From Streptomyces sp. NBC_00659 (GTDB lineage: Bacteria; Actinomycetota; Actinomycetes; Streptomycetales; Streptomycetaceae): 64,000 bases of DNA. The stretch lies in NCBI RefSeq assembly GCF_036226925.1, contig NZ_CP109031.1:1302001-1366000 (forward strand), read 5' to 3'. The translations under genes and the position numbers were made by a program. Of this stretch, positions 1-7,440 are shown piece by piece (the first letter of the stretch is position 1; each line of letters begins with the position of its first letter). Under the pieces are notes generated by a model. It was given only the letters and a program-made list of their open reading frames with translations, did not search any database and was not told the origin of the DNA.

Positions 1-175
1 GTCCTCACAGATGAACGTGCCGGCACGGGGATTCGCCTTCAGTTTCCCCGCCGCCTTCCCCCTGGCCCGGATCGACCAGATCATGGCGCGCTCGGCGACC
101 GTGAGCCACCTTCGCACCCTGCCCGCTACTGGCAGCGACCATCTCCCGGTCATCGCCCGGATCACCTTGGGCTGA
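1..175 (+). CDS. C-terminal end of endonuclease/exonuclease/phosphatase (EEP) family protein, partial
   Basis: The frame starting at base 2 is open from the window edge to a TGA at 173-175 and encodes about 57 residues. The end reads like the last part of an EEP-fold protein: a segment FPLARIDQIMARS followed by the characteristic GSDHLPVIARI, where the Asp-His pair belongs to the metal-dependent active site of this fold. Everything upstream lies outside the window, so substrate (DNA, phospholipid or phosphoinositide) cannot be judged. The assignment rests on the SDHLPV motif and its position close to the C-terminus, as usual for the family. Confidence 0.65.
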   Translation, partial: SSQMNVPARGFAFSFPAAFPLARIDQIMARSATVSHLRTLPATGSDHLPVIARITLG

Positions 176-508
176 GGGCATCACCGGGCCGACAAGCACT
201 GCCCAGCATTCCGTGCGGCCTTGGTGAGATCGCCGCCGGCCACCAAGAAAGCGCGGTCGGCGAGCGCTCCTCCACCGGCTCTCGCAACCCCCACAGCGTC
301 GAGCTGCCCCTGCTTCACCTGACCACCACAGCCACGCTCACGCCGGCCCCGCGATCTGCAACTCCAGTTTGAAGACATCTCATTGGGGAGAACAGAAGGC
401 CCGCGGACGAGCCCGGACGCCATGACCGTTCCGCTCCGGGAGCCAAGATCGATTGTCAGTGGTGGGTGAGACAGTAGAGGCATCGAGTCGGAACGAGGGG
501 GAGCTGCC
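176..508. other. intergenic region, no gene seen
   Basis: About 330 bases between the EEP gene and the vWA gene. Open frames here are short and do not look like proteins. The last bases before 509 supply a ribosome binding site (GAGGGGGAG) for the vWA gene. No clear hairpin or operator was recognised. Confidence 0.5.
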
Positions 509-1549
509 ATGGCCGGAAGTCAGAACTACATCAATCACGTTGCCCTTGTGCTGGATGCCAGTTCATCCATGTCGCACCTGAGCCGCAAGGTTGTCGAAGT
601 CGCCGACCAGCAGATCGCGTATCTTGCTCGCCGGTCGAGGGAGCTGGACCAGGAAACCCGTGTCACGGTGTACGTCTTCGCGGACAAGGTGGAGTGCGTC
701 ATCTACGACAAGGACGTGCTGCGGATGCCGTCGCTGAAGCAGTTGTACCGGGTCGGTGGAATGACGGCTCTGCTCGCAGCCGCGCTGAAGTCACAGCAAG
801 AGCTGGCACAGACGGCCCAACTGTACGGCGACCACAGCTTCCTGACGTTCGTCCTTACGGACGGGCAGGAGAACGCGAGTCATCGCTGTCCGGATGCCCC
901 TGCCAGGAATCCGCGTGAACTGGTCAAGGCCGTGGCCGAGATGATCGCGACGCAGGAGGACAACTGGACGCTGGCCGTCCTCGTGCCGGACCAGATGGGC
1001 AAGCGCGAGGCCATGCAGTGCGGTTTCCCGAGGGACAACATCGCCGTATGGGACGCCACGAGCACACAGGGTCTGGAGGAGGCCGGACAGGTCATCCGGG
1101 AGGCCACCGAGAAATTCATGGTGGGCCGCACCCAGGGCATCCGGGGGTCGCGGGCAGTGTTCTCCGTGGGTGCGGAGGCAGTCAACAAGGACACCATCAA
1201 GGCGGCCGGCCTCGCCGCGGTGGATCCGTCGGGGTACCGGCTGATCCCGGTGACCCGTGACGCGACGATACGGGACTGGGTCGTCGAATGCGGCCACACC
1301 TACCGTACCGGTGGCGCGTTCTACCAACTGAGCAAGCCCGAGAAGATCCAGGCACGGAAGCAGATCGCGGTGCTGGAGAAGAAGACGGACCGGGTGTACT
1401 CGGGACCCGAGGCCCGAGCCCTGCTCGGCCTGCCGGACGTGGAAGTGCGCGTCAAGCCCGACCACAACGACGACTTCACGATCTTCGTGCAGAGCACCAG
1501 CGTGAACCGGAAGCTCGTACCGAACACGCGACTGCTGCTGATGCTCTGA
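509..1549 (+). CDS. von Willebrand factor type A domain protein
   Basis: A 346-residue cytoplasmic protein without signal peptide or membrane segment. The N-terminal ~210 residues form a vWA domain with an intact metal-ion-dependent adhesion site: D16-x-S18-x-S20 in LDASSSMS, a Thr in GGMTALL near residue 88, and an Asp in LTDGQENAS near residue 120. Such domains bind partner proteins through a divalent metal. The C-terminal ~130 residues (ending FTIFVQSTSVNRKLVPNTR) match nothing I can name. The start is the ATG preceded by GAGGGGGAG. It stands alone: decayed transposon DNA follows, and no MoxR ATPase partner is next to it, so the partner is unknown. Confidence 0.8.
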   Translation: MAGSQNYINHVALVLDASSSMSHLSRKVVEVADQQIAYLARRSRELDQETRVTVYVFADKVECVIYDKDVLRMPSLKQLYRVGGMTALLAAALKSQQELAQTAQLYGDHSFLTFVLTDGQENASHRCPDAPARNPRELVKAVAEMIATQEDNWTLAVLVPDQMGKREAMQCGFPRDNIAVWDATSTQGLEEAGQVIREATEKFMVGRTQGIRGSRAVFSVGAEAVNKDTIKAAGLAAVDPSGYRLIPVTRDATIRDWVVECGHTYRTGGAFYQLSKPEKIQARKQIAVLEKKTDRVYSGPEARALLGLPDVEVRVKPDHNDDFTIFVQSTSVNRKLVPNTRLLLML

Positions 1550-1590
1550 CACCTTGAGCGTGATGTCTGCAAGCGATTCGTGGCCTTCTG

Positions 1591-1719
1591 GGTGAAGCGA
1601 GCGAGGAGGATCCCGCCGCGGTGGCGGAGTTCATCCGTACCCAGAGGGCCGAGTACGGCATCCCGCAGCGCGTCTCCTGCCAGGCGCCGAGGGTGAGCGA
1701 GTCGCGGTTCCACAAGTAG
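1591..1719 (+). pseudogene. IS3-family transposase OrfB N-terminal remnant
   Basis: The frame GGT(1591) to TAG(1719) encodes a 42-residue piece containing AEFIRTQRAEYGIPQRVSC and ending VSESRFHK. This is the start region of IS3-family OrfB transposases common in Streptomyces (usual form: RAEHGIPxxVSCRALGVSxSWFYKW). It has no start codon, terminates at once, and lacks the DDE catalytic core. It marks an old insertion at the left edge of the biosynthetic region. Confidence 0.7.
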
Positions 1720-2303
1720 GTCACGCCGGCGGTCATGTCCGCGCTGCTCGGTTACACGTCCGAGCGGCGCCGAGGTACTCACCGTTCAGCGAGGGCACGG
1801 TCAGCAAGCACTCCGGCCCCGTCCTGACCGAACTCGACCTGCCCCTGCCGGACTCGACGAGCCGCCGGGTCCTCGCGGTGCCGGCCCGCCTGCGGGGACA
1901 GAGCACGCGACAAGGCCGACAGGCCGCCCACCGCGCACGAAGCTCATCGGACGAGCCACCCGCACCGGGTGGCCGGCGCCCCCAGCCGGAAGCGACCGTG
2001 CGCCCCGAGCCTGTTCATCAGCTCTGCGGTGATCCACCGCCCAGCACCTCCGGCGACGAGGGCGACGCGACGGCCTTCCTCCAGCAGGTGCATGAGCTGG
2101 GCATGCAGGCCTTCGGCTTCGATGCCGCGCAGCCGCGGGACGTGGTGGCGCCCAACGGCGCGGTCCGCGGACGGCAGAAGCGGGAGACGGTCCGCGACAC
2201 GGTGTGCGAGAGCGCCTTGTCGGTCACGTTCCGCTCGGCGACCAAGTGATCTTCAGGGACTTGAGGCGGCCCAGCCGGGCGACCGCGCGCAGCGACAGGC
2301 ATT
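1720..2303. other. decayed or non-coding DNA
   Basis: No frame here has a convincing start, ribosome binding site and recognisable product. The plus-strand frame ending at 2249 and minus-strand frames over 2018-2302 are open but compositionally unlike genes. The stretch follows a transposase remnant and is probably gene debris at the boundary of the cluster. Confidence 0.5.
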
Positions 2304-2356
2304 GAATAGACGCGACGACTAGTCTAGTCTCACTGATTAGACGCAACGGTAAGTCT
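2304..2356. promoter_or_regulatory. duplicated operator upstream of the MFS transporter gene (probable TetR site)
   Basis: Two 21-base direct copies lie 32 bases apart: AATAGACGCGACGACTAGTC.. (2304-2324) and ATTAGACGCAACGGTAAGTC.. (2336-2356), matching at 16 of 21 positions. Each has an AGAC...GTCT inverted core. The second copy shares the 15-base string ATTAGACGCAACGGT, in reverse complement, with the promoter of the second TetR gene at 21777-21797. The region lies about 55-100 bases before the transporter start, where a repressor site for the transporter-tetR operon is expected. Confidence 0.65.
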
Positions 2357-2410
2357 CGCCTTGTTCTCCCGTTGCTCCATCTGCATCCACACTCACGAGA
2401 GGCCACTTCA

Positions 2411-3637
2411 GTGGGGAACTCGACCGTCCGCGCCGTCGACCAGACAGGGCCAAGCGCGAAGGTCCGCGGTAGCAGCCTCGCCGTGTTCAGCGTGGCCTTC
2501 GCCTTCTGGATCACCATGGCGGGCACCACGGCGCCCACACCGCTCTACCCGCTCTACGGCGACGCGTTCGGTTTCACGCCGTTCACCGTCACCGTGATCT
2601 TCGCCGTCTACGCCCTCGGAGTCGTGGCCGGCCTGCTCGCGTTCGGGCGGCTGTCCGACCAGGTGGGACGCCGACCCGTCCTGATCGCCGCGACCTTGCT
2701 GTCCGTATGCGCTGCGGTGATCTTCATCGTGGCCCAGAACCTCGCGGCGCTGCTCGTCGCGCGGGTCGTCTCCGGCTTCTCCGCAGCGCTCGTCACCGGC
2801 GCGGCCACCGCCTCGCTCGCCGAACGACTCGGCCAGAACAGCCGGGTCAAGCCCGCCACCCTCGCGCTGTTCGCGAACATGGGCGGCCTCGCGTGCGGCA
2901 CCTTGCTGGCGGGCATCCTGGCGGATCTCGCGCCGTCCCCGCTCCGTGCGCCCTGGGTCGTCATGCTCGTCCTCGCCGCCATCGGCCTGCTCGGCATCGT
3001 GGTGAGCGGTGAGAGCTCGGATCACCGGTCCAGCTTTTCCCTCCGGTTCCAGCCCCTGCACATTCCCGGGGAGATCCGGTCGGACTTCCTGCGCTCGGCC
3101 ATGGCGGGGGGCGCCGGATTCGCCGTGCTCGGAGTTCTGACCGCCGTGACGGGTCTGTTCCTGGGGACCGTGCTGAACGAGTCCAGCCACACACTGACCG
3201 GGCTCGTGGTCTTCTTGGCCTTCGCCTGCACCGCCCTCGGCCAGCTCCTGGTCCGCACACTCAAACCCGGCACCGCACTGCCTGTGGCATGCATCGGTCT
3301 GATCGCCGCCGCCGCCCTGATCGCGGTGGCCATGGCCACCAGCACCCTGCCGCCCTTGCTCATCGGAGCCGCCGTGAACGGCCTTGCGACAGGAATCGCC
3401 GTGGGTCACGGCATCGGCAGCATCACCACGCGCAGTGCTCCGCAGCACCGGGGCGCGTCCGTCTCCACGTTCTTCGCCATCCTGTACTCGATGCTCGCCG
3501 TGCCCGCCATCGGTGTCGGCGTCCTGATCCGCCAGACCAGCCTGCGCCCCGCGGGCGAGACGTTCAGCGCAGCGGTGGCCGCGCTCGCCCTCGGCGTGCT
3601 GCTGAGCCTGGTCCGCCCCGCCAAGAAGGCCGCTTGA
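2411..3637 (+). CDS. MFS transporter, probable drug/product exporter
   Basis: A 408-residue integral membrane protein with about 12 hydrophobic segments. The MFS signature between TM2 and TM3 is present as GRLSDQVGRRPV near residue 80. This is the drug:H+ antiporter style of small-molecule exporter. I chose the GTG at 2411 because GAGAGG precedes it at good spacing; an in-frame TTG at 2372 lacks such a site. It is followed 34 bases later by a tetR gene on the same strand and preceded by the duplicated operator, which is the layout of a repressor-controlled efflux operon. In this context it probably exports the tropolone-type product and gives self-resistance (inference). Confidence 0.85.
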   Translation: MGNSTVRAVDQTGPSAKVRGSSLAVFSVAFAFWITMAGTTAPTPLYPLYGDAFGFTPFTVTVIFAVYALGVVAGLLAFGRLSDQVGRRPVLIAATLLSVCAAVIFIVAQNLAALLVARVVSGFSAALVTGAATASLAERLGQNSRVKPATLALFANMGGLACGTLLAGILADLAPSPLRAPWVVMLVLAAIGLLGIVVSGESSDHRSSFSLRFQPLHIPGEIRSDFLRSAMAGGAGFAVLGVLTAVTGLFLGTVLNESSHTLTGLVVFLAFACTALGQLLVRTLKPGTALPVACIGLIAAAALIAVAMATSTLPPLLIGAAVNGLATGIAVGHGIGSITTRSAPQHRGASVSTFFAILYSMLAVPAIGVGVLIRQTSLRPAGETFSAAVAALALGVLLSLVRPAKKAA

Positions 3638-3671
3638 GCCGGTCCGCACACCACATCCCGGCGAACCGGCT

Positions 3672-4367
3672 GTGCCAGAATCATGGAAACGTACTACTCG
3701 AAAGGCTGAGGGAACCATCAGCACCACGCGGAAGCCACAACCGGCCTGCGACCAGCACCCCGTCGTCAGCCGAACCGGTCCTCGACGCAGCGAGAGCGTC
3801 CGGGTCGCAGTACTCCATGCCGCGGACGACCTCCTGGTCGAGCGGGGGTTCGCCGCCCTGACCATCGAGGGCATCGCCCAGCGCGCGGGTGTGGCCAAGC
3901 AGACGATCTACCGCTGGTGGAAGTCGAAGGTCGACATCCTCCTCGACACACTCACCGACGACGCCCGCGAGGCACTCGAGTGGCGTACAGGAGAAGGCAG
4001 CCCCGAGGACGACCTCAAGGACCATCTGCAGCGTGTGGCCGACTTCTTCCAGGAACCGGCCGGCCAGGTGATGCAGGCTCTCCTCGGACATGCCCAACTG
4101 GACAAGGAAACCGCCGCCTCGCTACGCGGCGGTTTCCTGCTGGAACAGCGCGAGCGCGATATCGCCGGTCTGCGCGTACTCCTCGCGCGTGCCCAGGACC
4201 ACACAGTCGACGACCGGACCGTCGACCATCTCGTGGATCTGCTGCTCGGCCCCCTGTACTACCGGGTCCTCGTGTTCGGCAAGCCGATCGACAAGGAACT
4301 CGTGGACACCACGGCCCGGCTCGTACTCACTCTGGCCAAAGAGTCCGCTTCTCCCGAAGCCGGCTGA
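3672..4367 (+). CDS. TetR-family regulator, paralogue of the regulator at 21873-22556
   Basis: About 231 residues. The N-terminal helix-turn-helix reads IAQRAGVAKQTIYRWWKSKV, followed by an all-helical ligand domain. It is clearly related to the TetR at 21873-22556: both have GVAKQTIYRxWxSKVxILLD, a mid-protein LxGHAxxDxxTAAxLRG stretch, and a C-terminal LLxGPxxYRxxxxGxPxD. The start is unsure. GTG 3672 is the listed option, but the best ribosome binding site (GCTGAGGG) sits just before an in-frame ATC at 3717 whose following codons (AGC ACC ACG CGG) look like a normal N-terminus. It probably represses the transporter operon through the sites at 2304-2356. Confidence 0.85.
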   Translation: MPESWKRTTRKAEGTISTTRKPQPACDQHPVVSRTGPRRSESVRVAVLHAADDLLVERGFAALTIEGIAQRAGVAKQTIYRWWKSKVDILLDTLTDDAREALEWRTGEGSPEDDLKDHLQRVADFFQEPAGQVMQALLGHAQLDKETAASLRGGFLLEQRERDIAGLRVLLARAQDHTVDDRTVDHLVDLLLGPLYYRVLVFGKPIDKELVDTTARLVLTLAKESASPEAG

Positions 4368-4392
4368 ATCACAGTCCCGCCGGCAAGCGGGC

Positions 4393-4452
4393 GACGGTCG
4401 CATGAGAGTGGCCCCCGACAGTCATGTCGGGGGCCACTCTCATGCGACCGTC
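4393..4452. terminator. bidirectional terminator hairpin, perfect 28-bp stem
   Basis: Bases 4393-4420 are the exact reverse complement of 4425-4452, with a 4-base loop (GTCA). It lies between the convergent tetR (ends 4367) and luxR (ends 4451) genes, and its right arm overlaps the luxR stop codon. There is no long T-tract, as is usual in Streptomyces. Confidence 0.85.
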
Positions 4453-4756
4453 AGTGCAGGCTTATGCAGCCGCTCCGAATTCCCGCAACAACAGCCTCGG
4501 TACGCGAGGTGGCGCCCAGCTTGATGAAAATCGAATGCAGGTGGACCTTTACGGTACATTCAGAAATACCGAGAACCCGGCCGACCATCCGGTTGGAATA
4601 TCCTTCTTTGATCCCGTTTAAAACTTGCCGCTCCCTGGGTGTAAGCATGGAGACGAACTGCTCGCCACCCTGTCCAGATCCCCCGTTTTCAAGATCCAGA
4701 TCAGAAGAAACTCCATCGGAAGTCGTACGGGATATGCGAGGTCCCCCAAGAGACAT
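4451..4756 (-). CDS. small LuxR-family (GerE-type) DNA-binding regulator with a TTA codon
   Basis: A 101-residue protein that is little more than a DNA-binding domain. After ~37 low-complexity residues comes LTPRERQVLNGIKEGYSNRM, then VGRVLGISECTVKVHLHSIF, the typical four-helix LuxR fold. There is no receiver, PAS or ATPase domain, so its input signal is not visible. The ATG is preceded by GGGGGAG. Codon use is odd for Streptomyces: many T- or A-ending codons (TCT, CTT, GTT, GGA), and one TTA leucine codon at 4619-4621, which would make translation depend on the bldA tRNA. It probably acts as a development-linked, pathway-specific regulator of the adjacent cluster (inference). The gene may be recently acquired. 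Confidence 0.85.
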   Translation of the reverse strand: MSLGGPRISRTTSDGVSSDLDLENGGSGQGGEQFVSMLTPRERQVLNGIKEGYSNRMVGRVLGISECTVKVHLHSIFIKLGATSRTEAVVAGIRSGCISLH

Positions 4757-5847
4757 ATGCTCCCCCTGTCACGCAACGACAATCGTCCACCAAGGCCACG
4801 CACGCGAGCCCCGTTGCCCGCAGTGTCACTTCGTCAACCATTACACTTTACGGAATCATTGTATAGGAAAAATTCAAGTAGACAGGTTAAACGTGGGTTA
4901 CGTCACGCGCAGTGGTTGCACATTTAATCAATTCCTAAATCTGACTGTTCAGCCCATCCGCCAGGGACGCGCCGGCGAACCGGCGGTTACCTTGATGGAA
5001 ATATATTTCACACAGAAGGTACTGGAATAACCTGCACCGGCCACGTAGGATGGGGAACGGAATCCATCCGGAAATGCCACTTATTTTCCCCCACGGGCAG
5101 GTGAGCCGATCGAGAACGGCGAAAGAAGTACTAAATTCACCTGGCCGGACGCCTGCATTCCTCATGCGGCGCCTACCTTTTCAGTCGCTCGGGCAGCTCC
5201 TCTCGCGGCTGCTCACCTTCTCCACCTGCGGTAATGTCATCGACCTGCCGCGACTCGGCCCTGTACGCGACCTGCGGCTCACGAACAGTCCCATCAGAAT
5301 GAGCACAACAGGCTTTCCCGTGGAAGTAGACGTCGTTTTCCGCATTCCCGTGAAGATGAGTTCCGGGACGCTCCGGATATGACACATTCCGGTAGGTGCC
5401 GCATAGCCCACGAAAGCATCGACAGAATGCCGTACACGTTCTTTCGCGCAATGCGTGCGCAATGCGGTATTCGAATTCTGGACAGATCTGCGACACAGGG
5501 ATATCTGGAGGCGACTGGGGTCGGCGAAAATAAGCGAGTCATCGACGGTGAATCCGAATTCCGCCAAGCGCATTCTTCGTCCCCGCAATGCGTGCCGAGA
5601 CTCTCGGCATCGCCGTGTCCTTCATCTCGATGTACTCGGTCTTCTTCCTCGACGGCCAGCACTTGATGAATGTGAAGGACTGTCCAGCGATGGCGGCACA
5701 CATCTCCGCCCATGTGCGCGAAGCATTCAGTGCGGGAATGGCCGAATCCTCGCGTGCGATAGGGATCATTCTGTTCTTTGCCTTCCTCCTGGCCATAAAA
5801 TGCCTGCGCCCGTAGACCGGAAGGCCCAATACTTCTCAGGAGAGGCA
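4757..5847. other. AT-rich intergenic region between divergent luxR and lysR genes
   Basis: About 1.1 kb that is visibly richer in A and T than the rest of the window, for example around 4860-4930 and 5000-5130. Apart from the candidate small ORF at 5588-5815 I see no convincing gene. Several short frames on both strands contain hydrophobic stretches (for example minus strand 5181-5346) but lack ribosome binding sites. It probably contains the luxR promoter and the lysR promoter. The composition suggests foreign origin or unusually large regulatory DNA. Confidence 0.5.
5588..5815 (+). CDS. candidate small membrane protein
   Basis: A 75-codon frame inside the AT-rich gap. Most codons end in G or C, which fits a real Streptomyces gene better than its surroundings do. 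The predicted protein has an N-terminal hydrophobic stretch, a central hydrophilic part with several His and Cys, and a clear C-terminal membrane segment (AIGIILFFAFLLAI) followed by KCLRP. No good ribosome binding site precedes the ATG; GTG 5615 or ATG 5630 are alternatives. It ends 32 bases before lysR, on the same strand. I recognise no family. It could still be a chance frame. Confidence 0.35.
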   Translation: MRAETLGIAVSFISMYSVFFLDGQHLMNVKDCPAMAAHISAHVREAFSAGMAESSRAIGIILFFAFLLAIKCLRP

Positions 5848-6822
5848 TTGACTGAATCCGACGCCGGCAGTCCAGGACACGACGACTGGACCGAGGAGAT
5901 GTCCACTCTGCCGACACCTCATGTGGATATACGGCTGCTGCCGGCCCTGGACGCCTTGCTGCTGGAGGGCAGCGTGACCGGTGCGGCCGCACGTCTTTCG
6001 CTCTCTCCACCCGCCATGAGTCGTGCCCTGTCCAGGATCCGACATGCTCTCGGCGATCCTGTCCTGGTCCGGGCCGGCCGCGGGCTGGTCCCCACCCCCA
6101 GAGCACTGGAACTTCAGCCCAAGGTCCGCGCTCTCATGCGCGAGGCCGAAGAGATCCTCACTCCGTCCTATCAGGAGGACCTCACCCAGGTCAGCCGGAC
6201 GCTCACCATCATCGCTGACGAGGCTTACGCCGCAGTGCTCTCGCCGGCCCTGCTGCGTCAAGCGATCCTGGAAGTGCCCCTCGCCCGTTTCATGTTCACC
6301 GTCGAGAGCACCCACGGCAACGCACCGCTACGGGAAGGTGCCGTGGACATCGAAGTCGGCATCATCGACGAGCCCTCGCCGGAACTGCGCATTGAGCCGC
6401 TTTTCAAGGACAGCTTCGTGGGCGTGGTCCGAACCGGTCATCCTCTCCTCACCGACGCCGTGACCGCCAAGGCGTTCGCTGCAGCACGACATGTCAGCGT
6501 TTCACGCAAGGGTCGCTTGACCGGACCGATCGACGTCGCCTTGCACGAATTCGGGCTGCGCAGGGAAGTCATCGCCTCTGTGCCCAACTACGGGGAGGCG
6601 CTTTTGATGCTCCCCTTGACCGACTTCGTCACGGCGATGCCCCGCTCCCTCGCCATCAGCGCACAGAAGTCCGTGGGTATCGAGGTGTTCGACCTTCCGG
6701 TCGAGACGGACCCCATCAGCATCTGCCAGGCGTGGCATCCACGGCACGAGACCGAACCGGTGCATGTCTGGCTACGGCAAGCCGTACGGTCCGCGCTCAC
6801 GCGGACCCCGTCCGCAGCCTGA
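5848..6822 (+). CDS. LysR-family transcriptional regulator
   Basis: About 324 residues. The N-terminal winged helix-turn-helix contains LLLEGSVTGAAARLSLSPPA and MSRALSRIRHALGDPVLVRA, the standard LysR DNA-binding region, followed by a two-lobed effector domain (TLTIIADEAYAAVLSP... to ...EVFDLPVETDPISICQAWH). I preferred the TTG at 5848 because AGGAGAGG lies at correct spacing; the ATG at 5899 has its GAGGAG directly abutting. The aromatic-type LysR effector domain fits a role in sensing an intermediate of the nearby aromatic pathway (inference). The 3' end overlaps the convergent tetR gene by about 50 bases. Confidence 0.85.
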   Translation: MTESDAGSPGHDDWTEEMSTLPTPHVDIRLLPALDALLLEGSVTGAAARLSLSPPAMSRALSRIRHALGDPVLVRAGRGLVPTPRALELQPKVRALMREAEEILTPSYQEDLTQVSRTLTIIADEAYAAVLSPALLRQAILEVPLARFMFTVESTHGNAPLREGAVDIEVGIIDEPSPELRIEPLFKDSFVGVVRTGHPLLTDAVTAKAFAAARHVSVSRKGRLTGPIDVALHEFGLRREVIASVPNYGEALLMLPLTDFVTAMPRSLAISAQKSVGIEVFDLPVETDPISICQAWHPRHETEPVHVWLRQAVRSALTRTPSAA

Positions 6823-7440
6823 CACCGTTCCAGCGGTGTGTCCCGGCGTTCGCCCCGGCCTCAGCCCACCGAGCAGAGCGTCGACTGCCGGATATGAGGG
6901 TAAAACCGGTTCGCCCGGAAGGCAGTTGGGTCCCACTATGGCTCCGAGGAGCAGTCTTCCGACGAGCCGGGGATCGATGTCGTCCCGTACGTGGCCTTCC
7001 GCGATCGCCTGCTCCAGCAGTTCCGTCAACCGGCAGAACACCGATTCACGGCATACGGAATCCCGGTGGTCCTCGTCCGGGTGGCCGCCCGTTCTCCAAA
7101 GAAGGGCGTGTCCGGCCGGGTCGGCGGCCGCCACGTCTGCCAGACCACGCAACAGCCTGGCGAGCCTGTCCACACTCCGGCCACCCACCGCCGCGCTGGT
7201 GCCCAGCAACGAGAACAGGGCCCCCCGCATGGGTCCTGTGGCGGCGCACAGCAACTCCGCCTTGCTCTGCACGTGGCGATACACGGCAGCCTTGGTCACA
7301 CCGACGTGATCGGCTATGTCACTCATGCTCGTGGCGTCGTAGCCCCGTGCGTGGAACAAGGCCGTCGCGGCCGCGAGAACCCTCTCGCGACCGCGACGGA
7401 GGCCGGACGGCGACGGTGCCGTCTTCGATGGCGGACTCAC
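6772..7440 (-). CDS. TetR-family regulator, last gene of the trlH operon
   Basis: About 222 residues. The helix-turn-helix reads MSDIADHVGVTKAAVYRHVQ and is followed by a helical C-terminal domain. The GTG at 7440 overlaps the TGA of the upstream prephenate dehydratase gene (GTGA), implying translational coupling; a GTG at 7461 is an alternative. It is not obviously related to the two mutually similar TetR proteins at the cluster ends. Being in the operon with the AfsA-like gene and the dehydratase gene, it may control that operon, but the ligand is unknown. The C-terminal ~25 residues (rich in G, R and P) overlap the lysR 3' end. Confidence 0.8.
   Translation of the reverse strand: MSPPSKTAPSPSGLRRGRERVLAAATALFHARGYDATSMSDIADHVGVTKAAVYRHVQSKAELLCAATGPMRGALFSLLGTSAAVGGRSVDRLARLLRGLADVAAADPAGHALLWRTGGHPDEDHRDSVCRESVFCRLTELLEQAIAEGHVRDDIDPRLVGRLLLGAIVGPNCLPGEPVLPSYPAVDALLGGLRPGRTPGHTAGTVSGCGRGPRERGPYGLP

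Noticed and set aside
5181..5346. Minus-strand small frame with KPVVLILMGLFV hydrophobic stretch
   Set aside because: No ribosome binding site, mixed third positions and no conserved features; not supported as a gene.
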